NCBI RefSeq assembly: GCF_041051975.1 | Contig: NZ_CP163435.1 | Span: 5,737,001 to 5,801,000 of the forward strand | Origin: Streptomyces sp. R21 | GTDB taxonomy: Bacteria > Actinomycetota > Actinomycetes > Streptomycetales > Streptomycetaceae | Length of the DNA stretch: 64,000 nt | Reading direction: 5' to 3' | Shown: one piece after another, positions 34,067-43,130 of the stretch | Numbering within the stretch: the stretch's first letter is position 1 | Layout of the letters: each line of letters starts with the position of its first letter | The notes under the pieces: generated by a model | What the model saw: the letters and a program-made list of their open reading frames with translations, nothing else | What the model was told of the DNA's origin: nothing | The model's database searches: none | Program-made: the position numbers and the translations under genes

Positions 34067-34894
34067 TCAGGCCGCGGTAGGCGCCGCCGTGGCGACGGCG
34101 CCCAGAGACAGCTCGCCCGTGGTCAACAGGTCGAGCAGCTGCGCGAGTTCGCGGTCCTCCGGGGTGGCCGTACGGAAGACGAAGTGCCGCAGACCGGCCT
34201 GCTCCGGGCCGCCGAAGAACCGGAAGAAGCTGATGTCGGCGGCGTGCGGGGCGAAGCTCTCGTAGAGGAACACCGTCGCGCTGTCCGCCGCCAGACCCAT
34301 CCCGGCCGCGATCAGGTCGCCCGCGGCTGCTTCGTAGATGACGTCGAAGGAGTCGGTGACGCCGTCGAGTTCCGTGACCACGCGGGCCGCGCCCAGGCGC
34401 TCGACCAGCGCGACCTGCGCCGCCTCCCGCACCACCGCGGTCACCTCGGCGCCCAGCGCCCCGGCCAGCTCCACCAGCAGCCGGCCTATGCCCTGGTCGG
34501 CGCCGGTGACCATGACCCGGCGACCGGAGAGCGGCCCGGCGCTGCGCACCAGCCGCAGCGCGGTCAGCACCGCCACCCGCAGTGCCGCCGCCTGCTCGAA
34601 GCTCACGTGGTCGGGAAGGACCACGGCGTACTCGGAGGGCAGCGCCATGCACGAGGACCACTGCCGGCCCGTCGCCACCCCCACGATCCGGTCTCCCGGC
34701 ATCGGGCTGAATCCCTCGGGGGCGCCCCGGAGCACCACCCCGGCCACGTCCCATCCCGGCAGCCAGCCCTCCGGGAGCGGTTCGGCCTTGATCATCTCGT
34801 CGAGTTCGGGCGCCACCGCACGCACCGCGACGAGGATCTCGTCCTCGGCCTGTGCGGTGACCGCGTCCTGTCGGGAAGTGAGCTGCTCGGACAT
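34067..34894 (-). CDS. Short MDR-family (zinc-independent) oxidoreductase
   Basis: A 275-residue medium-chain reductase, about 40 residues shorter than typical quinone-reductase-like members and truncated mainly at the N-terminus. The cofactor domain is clear (RRVMVTGADQGIGRLLVELA), as is the substrate-domain core WDVAGVVLRGAPEGFSPMPG. The Cys/His ligands for structural zinc are absent. GAGAGGAA precedes the ATG at 34894, so the short form is the real start. Relatives act as trans enoyl reductases or quinone reductases. Likely co-transcribed with the adenylating enzyme upstream. Confidence 0.85.
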   Translation of the reverse strand: MSEQLTSRQDAVTAQAEDEILVAVRAVAPELDEMIKAEPLPEGWLPGWDVAGVVLRGAPEGFSPMPGDRIVGVATGRQWSSCMALPSEYAVVLPDHVSFEQAAALRVAVLTALRLVRSAGPLSGRRVMVTGADQGIGRLLVELAGALGAEVTAVVREAAQVALVERLGAARVVTELDGVTDSFDVIYEAAAGDLIAAGMGLAADSATVFLYESFAPHAADISFFRFFGGPEQAGLRHFVFRTATPEDRELAQLLDLLTTGELSLGAVATAAPTAA

Positions 34895-34986
34895 GACAAT
34901 TCCTCTCGTACCTACGGTTGTTTCCTCAGGTGGCTCAGTGGGGCTCGGCAGATGGGTGCGGCCGTGACCCGGTGCTTCAGGGGCGT

Positions 34987-36204
34987 TCAGTACTCCTCGG
35001 ACACCAGGACGGCCTCGGTGGCGTCCACGTCGTCCACCGCGACCACCTCGAACAGATCCGGCTGTTCGATGACGCAGGCCGCGAGGGAGAGATGGCTCTC
35101 CAGCACCCGGAACCTGATCCAGGCGTGGGTGTGGTGGTCGTCGGGCACCCCGGCGGCCAGCCGCACCCTCAGCTGGATCCGCTGCTCCCCGCTCACCACC
35201 ACCTGCGCGGCGGCGACCCCCTCGACGGCGGTGGCCAGCTCGACCAGTTCCCTGGCGGAGACGGCACGGCCGTGGAAGCGGAAGAACGGCGACGAGGGGC
35301 CGAACACCCGGACCGCCGGCCCGGGCAGCCCGCAGGTGCAGTACGCGAACTCGCCCCGGTCCTCTGTCTGGTAGCGGATCAGCGGCGGGTTCCTGGACAG
35401 GTCGAGCGTCGTCACCCGCAGCCGGCCGTCGACGATCTCCACATGCTGGTGCGGCAGCGGGTGATAGACGTCCGCCAGGCACTGCGGCCCGCGATGCCCG
35501 GTCACCCAGGCACTCGGTGACCCGTAGAGGCGCCAGACCTCCGTGTACGGGAAGCACTCGGCGATCTGCGCGTCCGCGGTGGTGTCGTGCGTCGCCCCGC
35601 CCAGCAGCAGGGTGCGCAGCCACGGCACCGGCCGGCCGGCCGCCGTACTGCCCAGCAATCGGCGCAGCGTCTCCGGAGGCGCCGCCAGCGCGGTGACGTT
35701 GTGCCGGGCGAAGAAGTCCAGCCAGTCGTCGTGCGATCCGTCCGGCAGCCGTCCGAAGGCGAGCGTCGTCGCTCCCGACTCGACGGCGAACCGGTTGTAG
35801 AAGTAGTGGTCGGGCCGCAGCTTGCCGGGCGGATGCAGATTGGCGAGGACGTCCGTGGGACCCAGCGGGCGCCAGGCCCGGCGGATCTGCGGGGCGAACA
35901 TCCCCTCCGGCAGCAGGGTCAGCGCGGGCGAGTCGAGGGTGCCGCCGTCGGCCCACAGCTGGGCCGAGCCGCTCGGGTGCCCGAGGGTCAGAACCTCCTT
36001 CGTGGCAAGGGCCAGTTCCGGCTGGGTCAGCACCGGAAGGTCGGTGAGCACCGGTAAGTCCCCGGCGGCATGAGGCGCGTACTTGGCGGCCAGCGAGGGG
36101 ACGCGCGCCGCACGCCGCACCAGCTCGGGCAGCAGCGACAGCGCGGCGGCCCCCTGTCCTGTCGGCCGTCTCACCTCGGACGTGTGCGGAACCAGCGGAA
36201 CCAT
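34987..36204 (-). CDS. PaaK-like (phenylacetate-CoA ligase-like) adenylating enzyme
   Basis: A 405-residue protein resembling the AMP-binding superfamily, PaaK branch: LRTLLLGGATHDTTADAQIA, then VWRLYGSPSAWVTG (A5-like) and LIRYQTEDRGEFAYC (A7-like Y-x-T-x-D-R). The early P-loop-like motif (YTSGTTG type) appears degraded (LGHPSGSAQLWADGG), and the protein is shorter than typical CoA ligases. It may activate an aromatic or fatty acid, or be catalytically altered. It is divergent from the PKS gene across 238 bases, suggesting joint regulation with it. Confidence 0.75.
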   Translation of the reverse strand: MVPLVPHTSEVRRPTGQGAAALSLLPELVRRAARVPSLAAKYAPHAAGDLPVLTDLPVLTQPELALATKEVLTLGHPSGSAQLWADGGTLDSPALTLLPEGMFAPQIRRAWRPLGPTDVLANLHPPGKLRPDHYFYNRFAVESGATTLAFGRLPDGSHDDWLDFFARHNVTALAAPPETLRRLLGSTAAGRPVPWLRTLLLGGATHDTTADAQIAECFPYTEVWRLYGSPSAWVTGHRGPQCLADVYHPLPHQHVEIVDGRLRVTTLDLSRNPPLIRYQTEDRGEFAYCTCGLPGPAVRVFGPSSPFFRFHGRAVSARELVELATAVEGVAAAQVVVSGEQRIQLRVRLAAGVPDDHHTHAWIRFRVLESHLSLAACVIEQPDLFEVVAVDDVDATEAVLVSEEY

Positions 36205-36442
36205 CAGAGCTCACCCCTCCAGCTCGTGCACGGCCTCGGCGGAAGCCGGGGCGTGGAAGCAGACTAGTACCGTAGTACCTTCTTGGTCCAGAGTACGACT
36301 TTAAATCGCGGGCCAAGATTCGTACCAGCGTTCAGGATGTGTATGTAACTCCAGGGCATACTTGTCCTCCAGTTTATTTTTAGACTAGGCTCGCTTACGC
36401 GTTGAAACGTTGAACCCAGACCTCAGAGGGGGGCTCATTCGT
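36205..36442. promoter_or_regulatory. Divergent promoter region of PKS and PaaK-like genes
   Basis: This AT-rich 238-base gap contains AGTACCGTAGTACCTTCT (36268-36285), a direct repeat of AGTACC with a partial ATACCTTC-type half-site, and the segment TTTATTTTTAGACTAGG upstream of the PKS. These are the likely promoter and a possible weak ARE. Confidence 0.4.
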
Positions 36443-39400
36443 ATGGGTGCAGGACTCGGGGAGGACACGTCGATCGCGGTCGTAGCGATGGCGTGCAGGT
36501 TTCCGCAGGCCGGAAACGTCGAGGAGTACTGGTCCAACCTGGTGGGGAACGTCGACTCGGTGACTCCGGTACCACCCGAGCGCTTCGACATCACGCCGCA
36601 CTACTCGGGAACACCGAAGACGCCCGGACGTACGGCGTCACGGCACGGCGGCTTCCTGCCGGACGCCTTCTCCTTCGACACCGCCTTCTTCGGCATCTCG
36701 CCGGCCGAGGGCGCCAGCATCGACCCGCAGCACAGGCTTCTGCTGCTGGTCGTGCGCGAGGCACTCGACGCGGCGGGCATCCCGGCCCCCGCCATCGCGG
36801 GCAGCAACGCGGGTGTCTTCATGGGCCAGGCCACCGCCGACTACGCGCACGGCGCCGAACTGGACAAGCACTCGCTGCGGGACGCGACCGGCAGCCACTT
36901 CCGGGCGATGGCGTCGGGCCGCGTCTCCTACGACCTCGACCTGCGCGGCCCGAGCGTGATGGTCGACACCGCGTGCTCCTCCTCGCTGGTGGCCGTCCAC
37001 ATGGCACGCCAGAGCCTGCTGGCGGGGGAGACCGACCTGGCCATCGCGGGCGGGGCCAACGTCATCCTCTCGCCGCAGGACGCCATCGCCTTCTCCTCCG
37101 CGGACATGCTGTCCCCGGACGGACGCTGCGCGTTCGGTGACACCAAGGCCAACGGCTTCGTCCGCAGCGAGGGCGTGGGAGTCGTCGTCCTCAAGCGGCT
37201 GCGCGACGCCGAGGAGGCCGGCGACGAGATCCTCGCCTTACTGCCCGGCAGCTCCGTCACCAACGACGGACGCGGCAGCGGCTCCCTGATCAAGCCCGCG
37301 GTCGACGGCCAGAAGATGATGATCAGCGAGGCCTGGCGCAACGCCGGAGTGCACCCCGACGAGATGGACTACGTCGAGGCCCACGGCACCGGCACCCCGG
37401 TGGGCGACGGGGTCGAACTGGAGGCCCTCGCCGAGGTGGTGCGGGGCAACCGGCCCACCCGCGGGCGGCTGAAGATCGGCTCGGTGAAGTCCAACATCGG
37501 CCACGCCGAGGCGGCGGCCGGTATCGCCGGGCTCATCAAGGCCGTACTCGTCACCCGGCACCGGCTCATACCGGCGTCCCTGCACCTGACCGACCCGCAG
37601 CCGCTGCTCGCGGACGAGGCGAGCCCCCTCGAAGTGGTCACCCGCAACGAGGAGTTGGACCCCGCACGCGAGGGCGCCCTGGTCGGCGTCAGCTCCTTCG
37701 GGCTCTCCGGCACCAACGCCCACGTGGTGGTCGCCGCGCCCCCGGCCCGGCCCGCCGAACCGGCCCGGGGCCGCACCGAACTGCCCGAGGGCCGCCCCGC
37801 CCACCTGCTCGTCCTCAGCGCCCACAGCAGCGCCGCCCTGCACCGGCTCGCGGGCGCGTACGCGGACTTCCTCGCGCCGGGCGCCCCGGGCCGCGACCTC
37901 GCGCTGTGGGACGTCTGCGCCGCCGCGGCCCAGAACCGGGAGGCCCACCCGTATCGGCTGTGGGCCACCGGAGCCGACCACGACGAGCTGACCGAAGCCC
38001 TGCGCGCGCTCGCGGAGGACCGGCCGACGGACAACGGCGGGCTGGGCGAGGCCGGGTTCGACGGCCCGCGCCGGGCGGTGTTCGTCTTCCCCGGGCAGGG
38101 CTCGCAGTGGTCCGGCATGGGCCGGTCCCTGAAGGCCGCGTCCCCCGCCTACGCCCGGGCGCTGGCCGCCTGCGACACCCTCGTGCGCGAGGAGACCGGC
38201 TGGTCCGTCGAGGACGTACTGGCCGCCGCAGAAGACCCCTTCCCCGACCAGGTCGGCACCGTACAGCCCGTGCTCTGGGCGGCCGAGGTGGCACTGGCGG
38301 CGGTGTGGCGCGACATGGGCGTCGACCCCGACGTGTGCCTCGGCCACAGCATGGGGGAGACAGCGGCCGCCGCCGTGGCGGGCACACTCACCCACGCGGA
38401 CGCCGCCGCGGTGATCTGCCGCCGCAGCGCTCTCATGCAACGCGTCGCAGGCCAGGGCGCGATGATGGTCGTGGAGCTCTCCGCCGAGCAGGCCGAGGAC
38501 GTCGCGGCCCAGGAGGGCGGCGGCGTGTGCGTGGCCGCGCAGAACGCGCCCACCTCCTCGATCCTGGCAGGCGAGACGGACGCCCTGCGGCGCGTCGGCC
38601 GACGGCTCGAGCGCGAGGGCGTCTTCCACCGCCTCGTCCAGGTCAACGTCGCCTCGCACTCCCCCTTCATGGACCCGCTGCGCGACGACCTGCTGAAGCG
38701 GCTCTCCGACCTGCGACCGGCGACCGGCGCCGTTGCGATGCTCTCCAGCGTGCTGGGCACCTTCCTGGAAGGCCCCGAACTCGACGCCCAGTACTGGATG
38801 GACAACCTGCGCAGGCCCGTACGGTTCCTCGACAGCGTCCGCTACCTGGTGAAGGAGGCGGAGAACGTCTTCGTCGAGATGAGCCCGCACCCCGTGCTGG
38901 TGGGCGCGATCGAGGACACCCTCGCCGACGCGGGCTGCCCGACGGCCGTCGTCGCCTCCACCGACCGGCGCCGTCCCGACGAGGCGCTGACCCTCGCCCG
39001 CTCCCTCGGCGCCTTCTTCACCCTCGGCGGCTCCGTCGACTGGCAGCGCTGGTTCCGTGGCCCGGCCCGCCGCGTCCGACTGCCCGCCTACCCGTGGGAG
39101 ACGGAGCCGCTGCGCCGTACGAGGCCCCTCGTCCGGTCCGCCGCGCGCCACCGCACCGTGGACCTCGTCACCGACCTGAACGGGGCGGCCGTACGGCTGC
39201 GGGGGCTGACCCCGGTGCCGCCGGCCGTCCAACTCGCCACGCTGCGCGAGGTGTTCCGCACGGCCGACGCCGCCACCGTGACCATTGAGGACATCCGTCT
39301 CGCGGACGAGCTGGTGGAGATCCCGCCGGGTGGCCGACTGACCCTGCGGGTGCGGACGGAGGAGAAGGAGGGGGCGGCGGCGGGCGCGTCGGAGCAGACC

Positions 39401-40480
39401 GCCGTGCACTCGGCCGAGGTCCACACCGTGGGCGCCGGACCGGACACGCCGGGCACCCCCTGCCTTACGGCGACCGTGCGCACCGCGCCGCCGGAGCCCC
39501 TGCCGTCCGGCCGCGACCGGCTCGACGCGGCGCTGGGCCGGTGCGTCGCCCACCAGACCCCGGAGGAGTTCTTCGAGGGACTGGGCCGGCGCGGCTACGA
39601 GCCGAGCCCCGCGATGCGCGCCGTCCGCCACATCTGGCGCCGGGACGGCGAGTCCGTCGCCCTCCTGCACCGCCCGGACGTCTCGGCACAGGCCGGGTGG
39701 GAGGCCGCACTGCTCTCGCTCTTCGCGGCGCTGCCCGCCTCGCTTCCGGGCGAATCGGCCTACCGGGCGGCGGAGTTCGGCCGGGTGAGCTTCCATGGCG
39801 ACCTGCCGGAGGAGTTCTGGCTGCACACCATCCTGGACATCGAGGAGGCCGGCGCGGCGGCCATCGTCGACGCCGCCGTCATCGACCGACAGGGGAGCGT
39901 GCTCGCGCAGTTCGAAGGCATACGACTGGAGCGGCTCGGCGGCGGCAGCGGCAGCACCGGGTTCGGCGGCGGCATCGGTGGCGCGTCCGTGCGCTCGGTC
40001 CTGACGCAGATCTCCCGGATACGCGATCAGCTGCCGCTGATATCCCAGATACCGCACATACCCGGGCGGCTCCTGGGCGGGCTGCGCAAGGCCCTGGAGC
40101 CGCAGGTGGTGGTCGTTCCGGCACCGCGGGAGGCGGTGGCGGCCACCGTGCCCGCCCAGGAACGGGAGGCGGCCGTGGTGCCCGCCCAGGAGCCGGTGGC
40201 CCCGGCGGCCCAGCCTGTCGGCGGCACGGCTGAGGACGACCTCGACGACCTCACCCCGAGGTTCCTCCAGATCGTCGCCGAGCTGCTGGGCATGGACGCC
40301 GCGCGTATCGACGTACGCAGACGACTGGGGGACTACGGATTCGACTCCCTCTCCGCCGTACAGCTGCGGGGGCGGGTCCGCGGTGAGCTGGGCCGTGACA
40401 TACCGCTGTCCCGGCTCCTCGGGAAGGACAATTTGAAGACGCTTGCCGCGTCCTTGGTTGACGCACCCGCAAGCAGCTGA
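36443..40480 (+). CDS. Iterative-type type I PKS: KS-AT-degenerate DH-ACP
   Basis: A 1345-residue single-module polyketide synthase. KS: Cys178 (VDTACSSSLVAVH), His314 (EAHGTGTPVGD) and His354 (NIGHAEAAAG), complete. AT: GHSMGE with Ser636 and a substrate motif VASH at 736-739, which does not clearly say malonyl or methylmalonyl. The region at about 895-1190 has a double-hotdog DH outline, but the HxxxGxxxxP motif reads RGLTPVPPAVQLATL without the His and the second acidic site is also off, so it is probably not a dehydratase. ACP: YGFDSLSAV with Ser1302. No KR, ER or TE. Size and order match bacterial orsellinate-type iterative PKSs (AviM, CalO5). ATG 36443 follows GAGGGGGG. Confidence 0.93.
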   Translation: MGAGLGEDTSIAVVAMACRFPQAGNVEEYWSNLVGNVDSVTPVPPERFDITPHYSGTPKTPGRTASRHGGFLPDAFSFDTAFFGISPAEGASIDPQHRLLLLVVREALDAAGIPAPAIAGSNAGVFMGQATADYAHGAELDKHSLRDATGSHFRAMASGRVSYDLDLRGPSVMVDTACSSSLVAVHMARQSLLAGETDLAIAGGANVILSPQDAIAFSSADMLSPDGRCAFGDTKANGFVRSEGVGVVVLKRLRDAEEAGDEILALLPGSSVTNDGRGSGSLIKPAVDGQKMMISEAWRNAGVHPDEMDYVEAHGTGTPVGDGVELEALAEVVRGNRPTRGRLKIGSVKSNIGHAEAAAGIAGLIKAVLVTRHRLIPASLHLTDPQPLLADEASPLEVVTRNEELDPAREGALVGVSSFGLSGTNAHVVVAAPPARPAEPARGRTELPEGRPAHLLVLSAHSSAALHRLAGAYADFLAPGAPGRDLALWDVCAAAAQNREAHPYRLWATGADHDELTEALRALAEDRPTDNGGLGEAGFDGPRRAVFVFPGQGSQWSGMGRSLKAASPAYARALAACDTLVREETGWSVEDVLAAAEDPFPDQVGTVQPVLWAAEVALAAVWRDMGVDPDVCLGHSMGETAAAAVAGTLTHADAAAVICRRSALMQRVAGQGAMMVVELSAEQAEDVAAQEGGGVCVAAQNAPTSSILAGETDALRRVGRRLEREGVFHRLVQVNVASHSPFMDPLRDDLLKRLSDLRPATGAVAMLSSVLGTFLEGPELDAQYWMDNLRRPVRFLDSVRYLVKEAENVFVEMSPHPVLVGAIEDTLADAGCPTAVVASTDRRRPDEALTLARSLGAFFTLGGSVDWQRWFRGPARRVRLPAYPWETEPLRRTRPLVRSAARHRTVDLVTDLNGAAVRLRGLTPVPPAVQLATLREVFRTADAATVTIEDIRLADELVEIPPGGRLTLRVRTEEKEGAAAGASEQTAVHSAEVHTVGAGPDTPGTPCLTATVRTAPPEPLPSGRDRLDAALGRCVAHQTPEEFFEGLGRRGYEPSPAMRAVRHIWRRDGESVALLHRPDVSAQAGWEAALLSLFAALPASLPGESAYRAAEFGRVSFHGDLPEEFWLHTILDIEEAGAAAIVDAAVIDRQGSVLAQFEGIRLERLGGGSGSTGFGGGIGGASVRSVLTQISRIRDQLPLISQIPHIPGRLLGGLRKALEPQVVVVPAPREAVAATVPAQEREAAVVPAQEPVAPAAQPVGGTAEDDLDDLTPRFLQIVAELLGMDAARIDVRRRLGDYGFDSLSAVQLRGRVRGELGRDIPLSRLLGKDNLKTLAASLVDAPASS

Positions 40481-40488
40481 CCTGCGTG

Positions 40489-40531
40489 GGGCCGGGCGGA
40501 ACGGATTGATCCGCTTCTGTCCGCCCGGCCC
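40489..40531. terminator. Hairpin after the PKS gene
   Basis: GGGCCGGGCGGA-19 bases-TCCGCCCGGCCC, starting eight bases after the PKS stop codon. Part of the loop (CGGATTGATCCG) is itself palindromic. Confidence 0.8.
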
Positions 40532-40576
40532 TCGCGGAAGACTAAAGGTGAACTACCACTCATTGATAGATCGTGA

Positions 40577-40586
40577 TACACGTGTA
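40577..40586. promoter_or_regulatory. TACACGTGTA palindrome upstream of the TetR gene
   Basis: A perfect ten-base palindrome about 140 bases upstream of the TetR start, in an AT-rich stretch. It is a candidate operator or promoter element for this regulator. Confidence 0.4.
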
Positions 40587-40725
40587 GGGAATGCCGACAC
40601 TTTCGGTCCACCTTTGCCCACCCGGGGACGACACGGGCTCCGCCCCGTCCCACGACGTCGAACGCCGATGCCGCCAGGGTTCAGGAACCGGCAGGTACGG
40701 CATCGTGGGCGACAGGAGTCAGGAC

Positions 40726-41346
40726 ATGGGCGACACACAGACCACCACGGCGCCACCCCCAACGGGACGGCGCGAACGCAACAAGCTGAGGGTGCGCAAC
40801 CGCATCTACGACGCCGCACTGGAGCTCTTCACGCGCCAGGGCTACGACCAGACCACGGTGGACGAGATCACTGAAGCGGCGGACGTGGCGCGAGGCACCT
40901 TCTTCAACCACTTCCAGCGCAAGGAAGACCTCATCGCGGCCTGGGGGGAGGACCGTCGCGACCAGCTGCGCGGAGGTCTCGCCGCCGCGGCGCTCGCCCC
41001 CGGGGACGGCACCCAGCAGACCCTGCTGCACTGCATGAGCCTCCTCGCGGAGATCAGCCAGCGCGACAGCGCCCGGACGCGGGCCATGCTCGCGGCCTGG
41101 GTCAAGGCGGGCTTCCCGCTGTACGAGCAGCCCTACGTCAGCACGATGTTCGCCGAGTTCGTCGACGCGGGCCGCAAGCGCGGCGAGGTCCTCGACGCCG
41201 TGGAGCCGCGCCTCGCCGGCTACATCCTGCGCGACGTGTACCTCGGCACGCTCTACCGGTGGGCTCAGCCGGGCGCGCAGATGGACCTGGAGACCGAACT
41301 GCACGCGGTCTGCCGGACGGTTCTCGCGGGCGTGCTGTCCCGGTAG
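40726..41346 (+). CDS. TetR-family regulator
   Basis: A 206-residue TetR protein. The DNA-binding domain is RNRIYDAALELFTRQGYDQT, then TVDEITEAADVARGTFFNHF QRKED at about 25-70, and the C-terminal half is an unassigned ligand pocket. ATG at 40726 has AGGAG eight bases upstream; a longer frame from 40591 runs through non-coding sequence. It is unrelated to the receptor-type TetR at 17799. It is convergent with the DHA2 exporter, so a direct pairing is likely but not shown. Confidence 0.9.
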   Translation: MGDTQTTTAPPPTGRRERNKLRVRNRIYDAALELFTRQGYDQTTVDEITEAADVARGTFFNHFQRKEDLIAAWGEDRRDQLRGGLAAAALAPGDGTQQTLLHCMSLLAEISQRDSARTRAMLAAWVKAGFPLYEQPYVSTMFAEFVDAGRKRGEVLDAVEPRLAGYILRDVYLGTLYRWAQPGAQMDLETELHAVCRTVLAGVLSR

Positions 41347-41413
41347 GTCCGACTACGGGTGGGACCGACTCCCGGTAGCACTGACTACGGGAGCGTTGAC
41401 TTCAGGACTGGCT

Positions 41414-41438
41414 CCGGCCCGCGCGATCCGCGGGCCGG
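41414..41438. terminator. 10-pair bidirectional hairpin
   Basis: CCGGCCCGCG-CGATC-CGCGGGCCGG between the convergent TetR and exporter genes, followed by three copies of TCCTGCCCTG (41439-41473). Confidence 0.75.
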
Positions 41439-41500
41439 TCCTGCCCTGTCCTGCCCTGTGCTGTCCTGCCCTGTGCTTTTCTTCCCCCGGCCCTGTCCCG

Positions 41501-42931
41501 TCATCCGCCGGACGGGTTCTGACCGACCGTCTTACGGGGCGCCCGTGGCAGCAGCAGTGCCGTGGCGGTGGCCGTCACGAGCAGCATCGCGACGCTGATC
41601 ACGAAGCTGGTGTCCATGCCGTGCCGGAAGCGGGAGGTGTCGGCGATCAGCGCGCCGAACGCCGCCACCGCGAGGCAACTGCCCACCTGGCGCGAGGTGT
41701 TGAGGACCGCGGCCGCGGTGCCCGCCCGTGCGGCGTCGACGTTCTCCAGGATCGCGGCGGTCAGCGACGGCACGGCGAGGCCGCCGCCCAGGCCGATCGG
41801 AACGAGGAGGAGCACCGGGACGACGAGCGAGGTGTGCGGGGTGACCGTGAGCATCAGCAACGCTCCGCCCGCCATGATCAGTTGACCGATCGCCATCGGC
41901 ACCCGGGCGCCCTTGCGGGCGGCCAGCCTGACGCCCGCCATGTTGACGACGGAGATCAGCGCGCACATCGGGATGAACATCGCGCCGGCGCCGACCGGGG
42001 ACGCGCCCCGCACCTGCTGGAAGTACATGCCGAGCAGGAAGATCGCGCCGTAGAACACCGCGTTCATGGTGAAGCCGGCCGCCAGACAGACCAGCACCGT
42101 ACGGGACTTGAAGAGGCTCAGTGGAACCATCGGCTGCTCGCGGCGCGACTGCGTGGTGACGAAGAGCGCGGCAGCGGCCGCGGCCACCACCAGCGTGCCC
42201 AGCACCCCCGCACTGCCCCAGCCCGCCCGGCCGCCCTCGATCACGGCGTACGTCAGCCCGGCCAGGCCCAGCACCACGGAGAACTGCCCGAGCAGGTCGA
42301 CCGGGGCCGGGCGGCGCGGGGACGGGGCGATCCGGGTCAGCAGGGCGAGGCCGACCGCGCCCACCGGGAGGTTCAGGTAGAACACGGCGCGCCAGCTCAG
42401 ACCGCTGGTGAGCAGGCCGCCGACGACCGGACCGATGGCCACGGCGACGGAGCCGGCCGCCGTCCAGATCGCGATGGCCCGCGCCCGCTTGCCGGGGTCG
42501 GCGTAGTTCTGCCGGATCAGTGCGAGCGACGCGGGCACCATCAGCGCGGCGGCACCGCCCTGCACCATCCGGGCCCCGATCAGCGTGCCCAGGTCGGGCG
42601 CCACACCGCACGCCAACGAGGCCACCGTGAACACCGCGAGTCCCCAGGCGTACGCCCGCCCGGCACCGACCCGGTCGGAGAACGTACCGGCGGACAGCAT
42701 GAAGGCCGCGAACATCAGCGTGTAGCCGTCGACGATCCACTGCAGGTCCGCCATCGAACCGCGCAGGCTGCCGGAGACGGCGGGGAGCGCCACGTTGACG
42801 ACCGAGCCGTCGAGGGAGATGACGAAGAAGGCGAGCAGCGCGGCGGCGAGGACGGTGTGCGGGCTCCGGGGCGGGTCGACCATTGGCGGGTGGGGATGGC
42901 TGACCTCCGCTGTCCGGGCGGATGCGGTCAT
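41501..42931 (-). CDS. DHA2-family MFS exporter (second)
   Basis: A 476-residue, 14-helix drug antiporter of the EmrB/QacA group, with LAAALLAFFVISLDGSVVNV in helix 1 (D and NVALP motif), LQWIVDGYTLMFAAFMLSAG and motif A around SDRVGAGRAYAWG. AAGGAGAG precedes the ATG at 42931. Its promoter holds an almost perfect ATACCTTC palindrome (42976-42993) like the one at the receptor gene, so it may be induced by the butyrolactone-type signal. It is a probable self-resistance or product exporter at the edge of the locus. Confidence 0.93.
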   Translation of the reverse strand: MTASARTAEVSHPHPPMVDPPRSPHTVLAAALLAFFVISLDGSVVNVALPAVSGSLRGSMADLQWIVDGYTLMFAAFMLSAGTFSDRVGAGRAYAWGLAVFTVASLACGVAPDLGTLIGARMVQGGAAALMVPASLALIRQNYADPGKRARAIAIWTAAGSVAVAIGPVVGGLLTSGLSWRAVFYLNLPVGAVGLALLTRIAPSPRRPAPVDLLGQFSVVLGLAGLTYAVIEGGRAGWGSAGVLGTLVVAAAAAALFVTTQSRREQPMVPLSLFKSRTVLVCLAAGFTMNAVFYGAIFLLGMYFQQVRGASPVGAGAMFIPMCALISVVNMAGVRLAARKGARVPMAIGQLIMAGGALLMLTVTPHTSLVVPVLLLVPIGLGGGLAVPSLTAAILENVDAARAGTAAAVLNTSRQVGSCLAVAAFGALIADTSRFRHGMDTSFVISVAMLLVTATATALLLPRAPRKTVGQNPSGG

Positions 42932-42975
42932 GAGAACTCTCCTTGGGTGGCGGTGAGTTGATGCCGTCGTAAAAA

Positions 42976-42993
42976 ATTCCTTCGCGAAGGTAT
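42976..42993. promoter_or_regulatory. ARE-like palindrome upstream of the exporter
   Basis: ATTCCTTC-GC-GAAGGTAT, a palindrome with a single arm mismatch (the inner 12 bases CCTTCGCGAAGG are perfect), 45 bases upstream of the exporter start. Its half-site ATACCTTC matches autoregulatory elements bound by butyrolactone/furan receptors and recurs at 18539-18558. Confidence 0.6.
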
Positions 42994-43052
42994 CACCTAG
43001 GGAGAGGTGAGGGCAGAGGTTGCCGGAAGAGGGCGAAGAGGGGCACGGCACG

Positions 43053-43130
43053 ACCCCGGACCAGATGGGGTCCGGGGTCAGGCGTGTCAGAGGTCAGGGG
43101 CGTCAGGGTTCAGAGGCGTCAGGATTCAGG
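43053..43130. terminator. Terminator hairpin and short tandem repeats after the SPFH gene
   Basis: GACCCCGGACC-AGATGG-GGTCCGGGGTC (43053-43080) lies downstream of the SPFH gene on the minus strand. The stretch after it holds tandem GGCGTCAGG-A/G-TTCAG units reaching into the last codons of that gene. Confidence 0.7.

Noticed and set aside
37238..40057. A 939-codon minus-strand frame opposite the PKS
   Set aside because: Low-complexity product without motifs; the plus strand encodes an unmistakable KS-AT-ACP protein.
41439..41473. CRISPR-like array of TCCTGCCCTG repeats
   Set aside because: Units are only ten bases with no spacers of regular length; it is a simple tandem repeat after a terminator. 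No CRISPR array or cas gene was seen anywhere in the window.
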